Positions 51,858 through 64,000 of a stretch of DNA of 64,000 bases are shown piece by piece. Source of the stretch: Trichoplax sp. H2 (taxonomy: Eukaryota; Placozoa; Uniplacotomia; Trichoplacea); the NCBI GenBank assembly GCA_003344405.1, contig NOWV01000028.1, forward strand, positions 372,001 through 436,000. The letters run 5' to 3'. Numbering within the stretch: position 1 is the stretch's first letter; each line of letters starts with the position of its first letter. The position numbers and the translations under genes were made by a program. The notes below the pieces were generated by a model that saw only the letters and a program-made list of their open reading frames with translations, was not told the origin of the DNA and ran no database searches.

Positions 51858-54800
51858 GGCTTAAAGGATAGACTATTTCGATGATCAAGTTGATATGTGC
51901 TTGATATCAGTAAACTGTGCCTGCAGTTGGGTAAGAATGGATAGTTATTGCCCTGCCCTAAGGAATGCATAGCGTATTTATGTACAAAATATAAGGATTG
52001 AATGCCTAAGCAATTATTTCAGTAACAGTTGGATATTATTGATGTTGTTATTGCGTCTGGTTATTTTCAAAGAATGCCCATATGCAATTAAATGTCAGTG
52101 ATAGTTGACGTTTTTAAGGCCGCTAATTAAAATAATGTTAAGACAGGATTGGATCCTTAATTCATCAATCTTACTCACATAAAATAAGATTTTCTTAATT
52201 ACAGGACCTGGGTAGTAAATTCTCAATATTATTTACGACTGAGCAAGGTTATAAATTCTTGGCAAGTACAGTAATATAAATATTGTCCTACGAATCTATA
52301 GAGAATAGAAAAAAAGGTCTTAAGAGTAAAGATATGACGTATAATTCTCAAGCATTTATTAAGCCAAGCCCAATTAATGTACAATACTGATCCTTGAAGT
52401 CATTTCCATCATAATACTACAATATATTATAGATTAGAAAAACAGGCTGGCAATGAGTGGCTCCAACGAACCCCCTGGAAAGAATGAATTCTTATTTTGG
52501 TGCCTTAATCGAGGAGAAACAAAAAGCATCTTCATCAGGTGACAGCCAACTATGTCTTAGTTATAATGATATATTAACCTATTACTGATTATAGGAGAAG
52601 ATAGGGATACTTGATTGTTAGGTAGAATATGCTCCCTCCCTACCTTAATTAATCATAGCGGTATTGAATCATCCATAGCTTGATGATTAAAGCGTCGGTA
52701 AGGCTTTCATATATGTCTTAGTTTCATTTTACTTACGTGTCTGCCATCAAATATAGTGGATCAAGATTGAAGTCATTCATATGCCGTATGAGAAAAGAGA
52801 AATGAAAGCAATACCGATCAATGAATCTCTTCTTTCAAGAATTTATTGGAGATTAACTGTAGTAGTACCGGAACGCCTACTTTCTAGCAGATTAGAATCA
52901 TTTAACAACGCTTTTATTTCTGATAAAAGATTGATTTGAAATTTATTACGTATCCTTATAACTATGTCTGTAGTCGCTACTATACCGGCATTTACTTCAA
53001 TGTTTTTAACATCGATGCCGAAAGAACAACACGTATTTGTTTTTTTAACATATCGAGTGTTATGCAGTAGAAATAAATTGGAAGTAAGATTTTTGCTGCC
53101 ATTTTAGGCCAAAAAATAGAATTTAAGAATTTATCCGCAATAACTGCGGCTATATCAAAAGTTATTATATCTCAGTCCACAAAATTCTATGAATATGGCG
53201 ATTAAATACTCATATGCTTTCAATTACGCATACCAATTGTCGAATAGATTATCTAATAATGACCATAAGACAAACTGGGATATATAATGTCATTTAAAAA
53301 TACGATTGAAAGGAAAGCTTATTATATGTTAAAGTTAGAAGTTTATATAATTTTAATCAGTGCCACCACCACAGTACTGAAACTGTTCTAATACCATGTT
53401 CATTTCACTGCTATGTACGCGTATACTCCATTTTCAGGGATTGTGCTACGGTCTGAAATAGTTTAGTAACACTTTGAGGTATTTTATATATTTAAATTGA
53501 ATTCCATAGTTAATGTTACTGAGGGGTTGAAATTTTTCTGAAAGGTAAGATATTTCAAGTAGCTATACGATAGTGTACGGTATTATTACAAAATCAAGAT
53601 TCGAAATGCTAAAGAGCACGTCGAAGAATCTGTGGCTCAATTATCCACTTCGATATTATTTTGCCACAAGGCTCCAACTTCTAACAAGTATCTCATCATC
53701 AAAGAACCACGTTAAATTGATGTCAGCAGCAATACTAAACCACAAATACAAATTCTATTGCACACTAGCCAATGCATAACTCACCCATATGAATATTATA
53801 GTTATATAAATGATATTATAAAATATGCGATTATTAACACTGAAATATTCAAAACGGTATGGAATACGAGTATAGTAAATTAGTCATTATATAGAATTAT
53901 TTAGTAACAAGTGTTCGAGGGGATGTATGCTTACGCTTAATAACAACGATTACGACATATAATAAAATGTAATCGTACAATAAGGCTATATCCGATTTAA
54001 TGTCCGGTAAAAAAATTGTGTGTCATCAGCCGAATTAACCTATGATAAAATCATTACTGACACGATATTAGAACCTTAATAAATTGCGATATAGTACTGC
54101 TTACAAGTACTTTATTGTATACTCGTATACTACTGAATACTGTATGCCACCAGAATATGAAATCTCGCTTATAAATCAGCTAAAAAATTACTTATAGATT
54201 TAATGTACACAGCTGTAATGCAGCCCCAAATATAGCTTAGATTACTATTATAAGACCGTACGAGAATAACTTAACTTGTAAGCTAATGCTTTAAATAGAC
54301 GCGCGAATTATGAATAGATTGCGCGATGGTAAATTTAGATCTGATCTTGCGACTTAATGGGCAAGATAAGATTTGTTACAGTAAAAGCATTCTGTAACTA
54401 ATCATATATAAATCGTGAATTTTGCTGTAATAAGTAGATTGTCAGATAGTCAGATAGTCCTTGATAGTTAGACGAACCTAACTTCTGTAATAAAGTGAAA
54501 TTTGCAAGAAACTGTAGTTCTTGATTTATTGTTTTGAAGATCACTTTATCACAACAGCATAGCCCACTGGCTTATAACGTTTATTTGAAATATTTCTCTT
54601 TCTTTTTCCTACGTTATTATCATACATGTAATATATACTATTCATTGATCTTAACGTTGCCATATCTGCCTGGCAATCATGATTAATAGCATTACATGTA
54701 GTATTAATACTATCTCTGCTGCTTTCTGTAGTATAAATTTTAAATATAACCGAAAACTACAGCGCTTAATACTATGTCATATATCTGCAATATTATGCCC

Positions 54801-55450
54801 GATATTATGTGATATAGAAACCGTATTTTATAGATCTTACAAGCTGACGTCGATCCTATCATGAAGTAGTCATTTAGGTATCCATGGAAACAGGTCTAAT
54901 AGCTATTTCTATTTTTTTGATGAACTTAAATTAATTCCAAATCACTTTATCGCCTTGATTATGTCATACTAGAGCGGTTATGAATTCTAATAGGCTAAGA
55001 AATGTTTATTTATTTAATATAGAATCATTGTGACTATGAAACAATGAAGATTTCCCATGATGCTCGAAAAAAATTCTTTCCTAGCTACTTTAATCTCCTG
55101 TCCGATACTAAATTACGTAATGGAATAGGGGCAGGTTAATGGTACTGTATAGTTTAAATTTTATTGAGAGTCTATTTAGGACACCAATTAATTATTCTAC
55201 AAGTCTCGTGGCCTTCTTAGAATCCACTACTAACAAAAGAGTTTCCAGTAGTATTGCTACTACATGTATTACAGCGGCCTACAAATGATACAAAGCTCCG
55301 AGTCTTGATGCTTTTCGTGTATCGCACAGCATTTTCTCAGGTTTGATTTACAAGTCTTTTCCCTCTTTTTCACACATTCTTTCACTTCATTTTCATATTC
55401 TGTGAATAAACTCCTTGGCTCTTTATTGGATATAATAACATACGAATACT
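51858..55450. other. Intergenic DNA, no gene recognised
   Basis: About 3.6 kb, AT-rich. A short frame at 52454 (MSGSNEPPGKNEFLFWC…) runs to a possible GTGACA donor but no following exon was found. The 53573-53779 and 54679-54864 frames show no domain. Confidence 0.4.
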
Positions 55451-56843
55451 ATGGATCCATCACCTATTCGTCCAGTTCCAGAACATACCGCTGTGCTAAT
55501 CGGTGTTGTTCATATCGTCAATAGTGTTACATCCGCTTTAATGGGGATTCTAGATTTATCATTATCCTATATTACGGACTATAACTACATTTATATTGCA
55601 GCCCCAATATGGTCCGGAATTTTCGTAAGTACCGGTACTACGTTGTAGAAAGATAACTTAAGTTATCTGATCCATGAGCTTTTATATCATAGAATAAGGC
55701 ATAAGGGATCAGGTATCTAATCTTAAAAAGTTTCTTTTTATTTAATGAAAAGGGTTAAGGTTATTCAACTATGTATAGATGTGCCAGCTAACAAGAATTC
55801 TTGTTTAATACCAGTATCTCATGGCCGGAATCTTTGCAATTGTGAGCCGAAAAACAAGAAACATCCATTTGGTAAATAAATAATGTAATTGATAATTTGC
55901 TTAGCGTAAGGAAAAGTAGGTATATTGCTAGCTAAATTAAATGTAATCCTATTTTCTATTGATTGATATTAGCATAGATTTGTATTAAAGCGTATAGGCT
56001 CGGTATAAATTTTAACCAGTTGTACGATTTTATAGAAATTGATTTTAACCAATATTGAATCGATATTTTATTTCTTCTAGGTTAATAGTTTCTTCGCATT
56101 CTCGCTCTTATCCACCGTTTGTGCTCTGACCTCCACCGTTCTTTTCACTTACGGTAGAGCGAATTCTACGCCTGATAGCTATCCAATTGCAATGGTTGGT
56201 ATCCCGATTTCGGTAATAGCCTTCGTTTTTGGAATATGTGGCACTGTCATTGCAGGTTACGGAATGAATTGCGACTGCGGTGCTAATTCTTCTCAACTTA
56301 CTGGCCAATTTATTTATACAAGGGACGTATTAAATCATCCTGACCAGGTAAATTAGAAAATAAACTAAGTCGAATAAAAAATAGAATATTCCAATTTCTC
56401 TAGAATTATAGTTAAGCATATAACTCCAGCAGTTATTTATGAAATATCAAAATAACCTTGAATATTTATTTGAAAGGTTCAAGATCGTTCTAAAATATTT
56501 TATATCTACTTTATTTTAAATCAGTAGTAACATCTATAATTTTATTTCTTATTTGCAGCCTATTCGAGTGGTTCATGGAGCATATCCAGTACCGACTTTG
56601 AACGTTGGAAAAGATGGCCGTATCGGTAAGTTGGCAATTTGTAACGCTATTGACTACCAAATCTAAATCCATCTAATAAGTATTGACCATCACGATCTTA
56701 TTGCAGTCCAAAGTCCAATATCCTATCCTGTTGGATATGGAAATCAGCCACAAGACCTAAATCTGCCTATAATTGGACAAAACTCTTCTTCCATGCTACC
56801 TACAACTATGCATGAACCCCTATTGCCTAGCAATCAAAATTGA
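55451..56843 (+). CDS. MS4A-like four-pass membrane protein, paralogue A, 4 exons
   Basis: Exons 55451-55624, 56081-56347, 56559-56625, 56707-56843 join in phase to 214 residues. Four hydrophobic segments: AVLIGVVHIVNSVTSALMGI; IYIAAPIWSGIFVNSFFAFS running into LLSTVCALTSTVLFTYG (two passes); and IAMVGIPISVIAFVFGICGT. The APIWSGI motif entering TM2 resembles the PIWGG element of MS4A/CD20 proteins, and overall size and spacing fit that family, but similarity is modest. A cysteine pair (GMNCDCGANS) follows TM4. The tail is polar and Pro/Asn/Ser-rich (PVGYGNQPQDLNLP). It shares exon structure, intron phases and several motifs with the gene at 59759-63359, so they are tandem duplicates. Function unknown. 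Confidence 0.85.
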
Positions 56844-58740
56844 AATCTATCTCAATAATTATGACTGCAGATTGCTTGATAATGTACTTTTCAATCATTT
56901 TAGTAGCAACAGCAATTCCTCACAACCATTTGGTTCTAAATTGGAAATTAAATATTGTCCGTTCATATCCTAAAATATTTTATTTTATGATTTTAAAATT
57001 AGATTAAATTTATTTAATGTTTATCTGATATTTTTAATGTAAAAGAAAGAAGTAAGATATATTTTACCAGCATAAGTGCGTTATCTTGTTCATGTTTTTT
57101 CTTGCATTTGGTATATCCCGAAATTCGATTCTGCTTACAGTGCTTTTACTCAGGGATGTCATATCGGAGCAAATTCCTTTTCATAGCTCTAAGATTTTTA
57201 CTGCTATATGTTGAAAGAAATTGTAGAGAAGGGTCTACAATGTTATCATTGCTTGTATGGTGATACTCAATCTTTGTGTATGCTATTACTGAAGTCGTAT
57301 ATAAGTTAGGAATGTGCACTATAGCTTTATCATAAAATTAATTTAGAAGCAAAGGATAGAGTATATTAATATAGTACAGTAGCAAAAATTATAATACATG
57401 AAATTATAGTGAGATCAGGTAGTAGAATTATAAAATTCCTGTGTAATTTAATTGAGATCTTCTGTATGCGAAGATATATCTATCAAGTTATTTTTAATCT
57501 ATTTCTAACTCTTATAAAGAACAATATCGTAGAATTGCATTCTAGTAGAAATAAAATAATAAAACCGAGGTATAATTGATTTAAACCTTGATTATGTAGA
57601 GAAATATGCATAATTCTTATTAGCCTATTCCTAAGTGTGAATAAGGAATGCTATTCCTAAATAATATTCCATTAGTAATAGAATTATAACGTGCAACATC
57701 TTCATTAAACCATGCGACCGTAACAGCGGAATTATAAAACTATCACATATTGGGTTCAGACCATCTTTATATGAAAAAGTAATTATACTGTAAATTAGTT
57801 CCTAGTCTACTCCTACAGTCCTTAAAAAAATAAAGTACCTGAATTGTGCTACATATGATATCAGTAAAATTATAAAATTACTGTATCATTATTTTAATCA
57901 GACTTTCTCTCTATGCCGAAATTCTTTCAATTTATTCGCGTCTATATTCACGCCTAGTATATATATATATCAATAAAGCCTGTGAATCCTATTGCACTAG
58001 CACCGGATCCTTAATTAATGTCAAGAATTGAATATATTTGATGAGGTTTTATTATATGTGTCAAAGTTAAGGTAGTATTAGTATAGTTGATGTCAATAGA
58101 ATTTGAGAGTTTTAATCTTAATTTTATTCATTAATTTATATTATAGGCACATGAACCAGCTAATTAGTAACTGGCCAATTGTGAAGCAATAGGTAATAAA
58201 ATCATAACTCGACTCTCGCTATTAATCAAAGTATCATGAAAGCTTGTAATTCAGACCCCATAGCAACCCTAATGGTATTTAGTCTTCGTTTGCTATTAAT
58301 TGCTGCAAATGTTAGCACTATTACCTTATTCATTATTATTACATGGCAACTTTCGTTTAGTTTCCATCATTTATGAACTACAAATAAATGAGTTCTAACT
58401 CAGTGTGTTCCTACAATTGTAAGAAGGTAATTGCTGATCTAGCTAGCTGAACACATGCAGTATAATATGATTATATTACTTCGTAACTATTTATGATATC
58501 TCTGATTTCGGAATAAATTGATTTTTATTCCATTGTTGTAATTGTAACATGATGCAGTTATTCCTCTTAAAATCCTTCTGTCAAGCATTTGCTAGTAAGC
58601 AAGTGTAGCCGTTACACTTTGAGACTGCGACTTAGGCGGAAGCATCTTTTGCAATCATACCAAAATTAAAAAATTTTTGACCTTAGATATGAAATTGAAT
58701 TGATTGCTTGATCGAAAAAATTGATATAATAACGAAAGCC
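56844..58740. other. Intergenic DNA between the two MS4A-like paralogues
   Basis: AT-rich; contains a short (TA)n run around 57958-57970. No coding signal seen. Confidence 0.45.
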
Positions 58741-59390
58741 TATAGCTTACAGCACATTCAGCAATTTGAGATTGGCTTCAGGGTTGATCTATTTAAAAGC
58801 AGGGTTTTAAAGAAGGTCTGGTTTTGAAGCTACCACGATAGCTGAAAAAAAAATGGTATAATTTCTAAAACCAGCAGATTAAGCCATGTGAGATTAGCTT
58901 CAGAATTGATGTATTTAAATGTAGGATTTTTAAGAGGTTAGGGTTATAGACTTTGAAGCTATTGCGCTGTCTGAAAAGGTACATAATATAATATCTATAA
59001 TCTATAGCTTACAGCACATTAAGTCACAATATCTAAAATCTATAGCTTATAGCCAATTAAGTCAATTGAGATTGGCTTTAGGGTTGATTTAAAAGGAAGA
59101 TTTTAAAGAGGACCCGACTCTAACATTCTTACGGTGGCTAAAATTATTGATACACTATGGAAAACCTGTAGCTTAAAGTATACTGAATCTTTTGAGATTG
59201 GCTTTAGGCTTGATCTATTTAAAGGGAGAATTTTAAAGAGGGTCCAGCTTTAAAGTTATTGCAGCGGCTGAAAAATTAATAGAATATGGAAAACCTGTAG
59301 CTTACAGCACATTAAGTCATTTGAGATTGGCTTTAGGGTTGATCAAATTTAAAAGCAGGATTTTAAAAGACGCTCCGACTTTGAAGCTAT
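58740..59390. repeat. Tandem minisatellite, about 120-180-bp spacing, five copies
   Basis: The landmark GAGATTGGCTTTAGGGTTGA recurs, with substitutions, near 58767, 58889, 59068, 59193 and 59322. Each is followed by TATTTAAAAGCAGGATTTTA, AAGAGG, a CTTTGAAGCTATTGC-like block and GGCTGAAAAATTGATA, and preceded by CTATAGCTTACAGCACATTA. Located just upstream of MS4A-like paralogue B. Confidence 0.88.
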
Positions 59391-59758
59391 TATCCTACTG
59401 GGCTAGCACTATTAGACTATGGCATTCTTCTAATGAATAATATTGTAATTTGCATTACTATAGTTCTTAAAATCCTGACAATAAAGCCTTAATGGAAGGC
59501 GGAAGTTTGAATTCTATACATATGGCCAGATAGAATGCTATAAAAAAGTACCAGGATTGACCGGATATGGAATTATTAGCATAGTTTATCTACGCATGCT
59601 ATACTTTGCGTACTATGTGCTAGCATTAAACTGCAAGTGAACAGCAGCAACTGCTTCTCATCAGAGCGACATCATTTTTTTTTCATCAGCGGTCATCTCT
59701 GCTTTCTATCGCAACATCTCAATTTGCTTTTATTCCTAGTTGGATTGGAAAACTCATC

Positions 59759-62700
59759 ATGACGAATGCTCTAAGGCCTGGAGGTTTTCGAAGTGTACCT
59801 GAACATCATGCGGCACTCTTAGGTACCATTCTTATCACCAATGGCATAATTTCTATTATCGTTGGAGCCCTGGATCTGTCTTTGGATACTATCTATGCGT
59901 ATAACTACATTTATGTTGGTGCCCCAATTTGGAGTGGAATTATTGTAAGTTTTATTCTATTTAGGGCCACGAGCAGGATGATAATTGTTTTCTTTATTTT
60001 ATCGATCTGAAATTGCTAAATCTTATTACCAGTTCTCATCAGTGCCCAAGGATAACAATTGCTCTGTAAATTGCTTCGATTACCTGATTAACGTGTTCTT
60101 CAGTAATGGCGTAGGATACCAGTTAGTTGATAGAGAGACAAAAAAAAACTAATTAGACCATTAGAACAAGTGGAGTACTGTTATGGATCATATTGAAATC
60201 CACACACTTAGTTCGATGTTAGTATTTCTTCTCCTGGAATAGGATTCATGAGACTACTACTTGCAGTTCCATTTTCAGGGGCACTCGCTTAACTTACCTT
60301 AGCAAGAGTTTGTCCCATAGTTTATCCATTAATAACTTTATTTAATATTGATAAGAATACAAGTGCACTGTAAAGAGTTTATAAAAATCCACTTGAACAG
60401 CATTCACGTTTTATTTTTTTCCCCTCCACTAACTTTATCTTATATCACGTAAAATGAATTTATAAATTAGCACGCAAATAACCGTAGCAAAACGATCAAG
60501 TTGAGTCTCTATCGACTTTGACCACTGGAAATACGATACTACTTGAGGATAGTTAATCTTTTTACACTCAGTCAGCGTTAGGGTTGGAATTAGCCAAAAT
60601 GAATCTATCGACTTTTACCACTGGAAATACAATACTACTTGAGGATAGTTAATCTTATTACACTCAGTCAGCGTTGGGGTTGAAATTAGCCAAGATAAAT
60701 CTCTACTGTCATGTATTTCGCTTGATATTGGTTTGTGAAAAGAATTCTGCAAACCATCACTCGTGAATGCATCTAAAAGCCTTCAACTATGGATGCATAA
60801 ATAAGCGTAGAGGATCGATTTTTTTTTACGACTGGAAATAATACTTGAGGATGGTTGATCTTGTTAGAATCAGTCACGGTTGGGGTTAGGATTTGCCTTG
60901 GTCAGTCTCTACTGTAATGTATTTCGCTTGATATTGGCCTGTAAAAAGAATTTCGCAAACCATCGCTCGTGCATAGATCTAAAAGTGTTAAGCTATGGAC
61001 ACGTAAATAACCGTAGTGGATCGATCAAGTTGAGTCTCTTTCGATTTTTAGGACTCAAAATACTGCTTGACCACGGTCTATCTTGCTAGGATTAGACATG
61101 GCACATACGGCTAGGGTGGAGACTATTAAAGAGAAAGAGAGGGACAGGAAACGCTCGTTCTCGATACGTGCTAATAATATGGAGACTGATTATTTTACTG
61201 GCTATTTCAACTGTATCATATGTCTACAGTAGTATACTATACTGTTCGCCATTGATATCCAAATTAGCGGCTAGCATACTGCTAAGTACTTCTTCGTTGC
61301 CCCTTGGCTAGCCACGGCTAGAATAAGCCTTCGTCCATTTTCTGTTGTAATTCACTTGATATCTTCGATTATTCACTACATTATGTATAGTTATCTAGTA
61401 GATCCGATAATAGGCAGATAATTAGAATCATAATTTCAAGATTGATTCGTAAATGTCCCAATTTTACGCTACAATATTATTCTAAAGCTAACGATGCTTC
61501 AAAATCAATAGTACTTCATTGCTGGTATCCTTTCGGCTTGTAGCAGAAAAACAAAAGATATCCATCTTGTAAGTAACCAAATGATATTGGACTCTATCGA
61601 ATCATTTCAACTCGTTGAAATAGTAGTTATCAATAGCCGGAGAGAATAGGTTAATCTAAAGTATGGCAAGCAATGATGGAATCTTTTATTTTAGGTTAAT
61701 GCATCCTTTGCATTTTCGCTATTGACCACCATTTGCGCCTTGGTTTCCACCGTTTTATTAACCCTTGGTCGAGCCCAAGATAGCAACTACAACATTTATC
61801 CTTTAGGCATGGTTGGTATTGCAGTCTCTGTCCTCTCATTTATCTTTGGCTTATGCGGAGCTGTTGTTGCTAGTTATGGCATGGATTGTGATTGCTGTGA
61901 TTCCTCACAAATTCCTAACGGTCAATATGTCTACTTTGATAATGAAGCCAGTCAATTTGGCCAGGTAGGTTGGATAGTTGATTTAGAATGCACCAACTCT
62001 CTTGGGTGTGCGCAAAATCACTTTTAAATCATTTTCTACTTTGATTAAATCTTAGTAAATCATCCATGACAGTGATTCTAAAACTCAGTTTTCTATTACA
62101 GATGTTACTCAGGGTTATTCCTATGGTCTAATAGACTTCATTTTGCCTCCTTTTACTTATTTTTTGTTGTAGTCTTCTAGCCATGCACGAAGAATGCAAC
62201 CACCCCAATCAATGCAATCACCGCTGCAGATACAGCAGACACGGCCGATGCAACCAATGCAATCACCGCAGCAGATACAGCAGACACAGCCGATGCAACC
62301 AATGCAACCAATGCAATCAATGCAACCAATGCAAACTGGATCAACTACGCAAACAGGTAAGTAGAAATTACTTTATAATTATAAAATTCTTTTAAGGCTT
62401 GCCAATTGAATTCACCTGCTCTTTGATACTCGAAAATCACTTGCCCTTATTCCTAATCAGCTATTGGAAAATTAAAATATTATGTTACGTTATAATATTA
62501 CAATCCAGATATGCAATAACCAATGCATGATAACCTTTCTAGTCAGTTCTAGCCAGTTTACCATTCTCACAAGATGAAAGTAGAATTGAAATCGATAAAA
62601 GCGGATATTTCATTTTCAATCTACGCTAGCATTCTATCATGAGTAGTTTACAGTTGGACAGCGATGAAATGGCATATCAGAATATTTGATTTCAAAATCT

Positions 62701-63359
62701 GTAGTAGTATTCTGTAATCAGCGAGTTAGAATTTTTACAATAGAAAAGGATAACTTAAGCTACGGTAACGAGAGGATATATCATGATAGCAGTAGTTTAG
62801 AATTCTTATAACACGAAAGTGCTATTTAAATTATACTAACAAGCGACGATTAAGTTTCAATCTATGTTGGCACCCTGTAATCCGTAGTTTAGAACCTTTA
62901 TAACCGTAAAATTAACTGGAATTAACACGTTAGCATTAAAATTACAAATGCATTCTAGACCTCTCTCATTAGTAGTTAAGAAATATTACAAAGAGGAAAG
63001 TGCATTTATCATTTAAATTAGCATGAGAGCACTTAATTTCCAAATTCATGATGGTGTTCTCTACTGTTAATAATAGTTTAGAATTCTTGCAACAATGAAG
63101 AATAGTTGATACATTAACATAAGATGGCGTCAATGAAGAATATATCTTCATTGAGGCTTACATTAATCGATCATGTGGGCATTCAATTCCTTTAATTTCT
63201 ATTAGAAGATTAAGTCTACTGCAATAGTGTATTGACACTTATCTAAATGGATAACTTTATATCTCTGTAGGACTAGTACAACATCAAAATGAACCTGCTA
63301 TGGCAGCTAATTCACTACCTATCTCTCAGAATGATGACTCTCAACCTCAGATATCGTAA
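59759..63359 (+). CDS. MS4A-like four-pass membrane protein, paralogue B, with QPM-rich tail, 4 exons
   Basis: Exons 59759-59944, 61695-61964, 62173-62356, 63271-63359 join in phase to 242 residues. Motifs parallel paralogue A: SVPEHHAALLGTILITNGII (TM1), VGAPIWSGIIVNASFAFSLL then TTICALVSTVLLTLGRAQ (TM2-3), MVGIAVSVLSFIFGLCGAVV (TM4), then GMDCDCCDSS. The third exon encodes a low-complexity tail of Met-Gln-Pro/Ser repeats (MQPMQSPQQIQQTQPMQPMQ) derived from an ATGCAACCA-type codon repeat, not present in paralogue A. Intron 1 (1750 bp) holds another tandem repeat. An AATAAA lies at 63666-63671. Probably plasma or vesicle membrane; function unknown. Confidence 0.85.
60480..61090. repeat. Diverged tandem repeat in intron 1 of paralogue B
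   Basis: Blocks CGATCAAGTTGAGTCTCTAT, CGACTTTGACCACTGGAAAT, ACTTGAGGATAGTTAATCTT, CACTCAGTCAGCGTTAGGGT and ACCATCGCTCGTG recur around 60500, 60600, 60820 and 61020, in partial form and with substitutions. No coding potential. Confidence 0.85.
62189..62340 (+). repeat. Coding minisatellite (CAACCAATG-type 9-mer) in paralogue B exon 3
   Basis: Short direct repeats of CAACCAATG / CAATCAATG / CAGATACAGCAGACAC encode the Met-Gln-Pro-rich tail. The reading frame stays open through all copies. Confidence 0.85.
62600..63110. repeat. Diverged repeats in intron 3 of paralogue B
   Basis: Variants of GTAGTTTAGAATTCTTATAA, CACGAAAGTGCTATTTAAAT and TTTCAATCTACGCTAGCATT appear about five times with variable spacing (62640, 62730, 62800, 62885, 63065). 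They look like old tandem duplications. Confidence 0.6.
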
Positions 63360-64000
63360 AGAATTCATTCTTTTAAGTGTGAATGACTTCTAGCAGAATG
63401 TAGAAATAGAGCTATTGGACTACTGGAGTGATTAATTGATAATTCTATGTCGACGAATAACAGTTCTATAGTTGTAGATGAAATGAAAGATATTTCAAGG
63501 TTAGGTACTAGCTCTGTTTGGCCACATAGGATGCGGTTGGTAGTACTCTCACTAAGTTATCCATCATGGCACTATAAGAAGAGTTGAGTACAATTTTTAA
63601 ACATTTTCATGAATTATCCTAATCTACTGTATCCGTGTTTTTTTGGTCATGTATTCGTTGTGATAAATAAAGTTTATGAAACCTAAGCTAGCTTTCTATC
63701 AATATAATAGGTTAAGCTGTGTGTTAAAATAATTTTAAAAGGCTTAGCTTGTAGAATTCCCTCTATGGGAACAAATTTTAATAACTCACTTGTATAGTGG
63801 GAGCTATAGCCATGGATCTACATCGATTAGATTTGATTCAACGTTAATCAAGTAGATGAGAAAGCATAACTACTTGTTGTATCGTCAGTAAATAACTAAA
63901 AGTTGCGAGTACTATTATTATTCTATCAACTGCTTGGAATAGTAGACTATACCTATACCGGAAACATGATTGCATTCGTGTGATTTCAGAACCAAAGATT
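63360..64000. other. 3' flank of paralogue B, no further gene recognised
   Basis: Includes the AATAAA at 63666-63671. The remaining 330 bp to the window edge show no coding signal. Confidence 0.5.
63666..63671 (+). promoter_or_regulatory. Probable polyadenylation signal of MS4A-like paralogue B
   Basis: AATAAA about 300 bp after the stop codon, followed by GTTTATG. Confidence 0.5.

Noticed and set aside
52454-52541. Short ATG frame MSGSNEPPGKNEFLFWC… ending near GTGACA
   Set aside because: Could be a first exon, but no following exon could be found.

Overview
The window is nuclear DNA from an intron-rich, AT-rich eukaryote, most likely an early-branching animal. A placozoan such as Trichoplax or Hoilungia is my best guess. 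The evidence is compact multi-exon genes with GT-AG introns, an animal-type adhesion GPCR, MS4A-like four-pass membrane proteins, the ciliary GTPase CPLANE2/RSG1, a CDC42 of standard animal length, and a eukaryotic elongator tRNA-Met. Most real genes are absent as long ORFs; I rebuilt them exon by exon from protein homology, reading phase and splice sites.

Layout. 1-3031 (+): class I [4Fe-4S] fumarate hydratase, 5' end outside the window. 10170-3612 (-): a complete USP5/USP13-type deubiquitinase in 27 exons, tail-to-tail with the fumarase; its first intron holds a fresh 115-bp duplication. 10471-11650: an array of ~315-bp tandem repeats just upstream of USP5. 19461-15850 (-): a short adhesion-GPCR-like receptor with a signal peptide and a SEA-like ectodomain but no recognisable GPS. 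19462-30210: a gene-poor stretch with a near-perfect 32-bp-arm hairpin (27141-27210) and a tandem array (28504-29195). 30211-35163 (+): CPLANE2 in 8 exons, with a tRNA-Met gene inside its largest intron and a likely U12-type ATATCC intron cutting through the G4 motif. 38295-36520 (-): CDC42 in 4 exons, one intron apparently GC-AG. 38296-44328: no confident gene; a GC-richer island with a palindrome-rich (TACTGTACAGTA) minisatellite. 44329-48651 (+): NOC2L, the nucleolar ribosome-biogenesis factor, 17 exons. 51857-50259 (-): an intronless Sel1-repeat protein. 55451-56843 and 59759-63359 (+): two tandem paralogues of an MS4A-like tetraspan protein, separated by and containing minisatellites.

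The genes are not one pathway. They are mostly single-copy housekeeping genes (TCA cycle, polyubiquitin recycling, ciliogenesis, Rho signalling, 60S biogenesis) mixed with membrane proteins that look lineage-specific. The most unusual features are the class I fumarase in an animal-like genome, the U12-like intron with apparent AT-AA ends, the tRNA nested in a ciliary gene, the GPS-less receptor, and several young or palindromic repeat arrays. All exon borders are manual and need transcript support.
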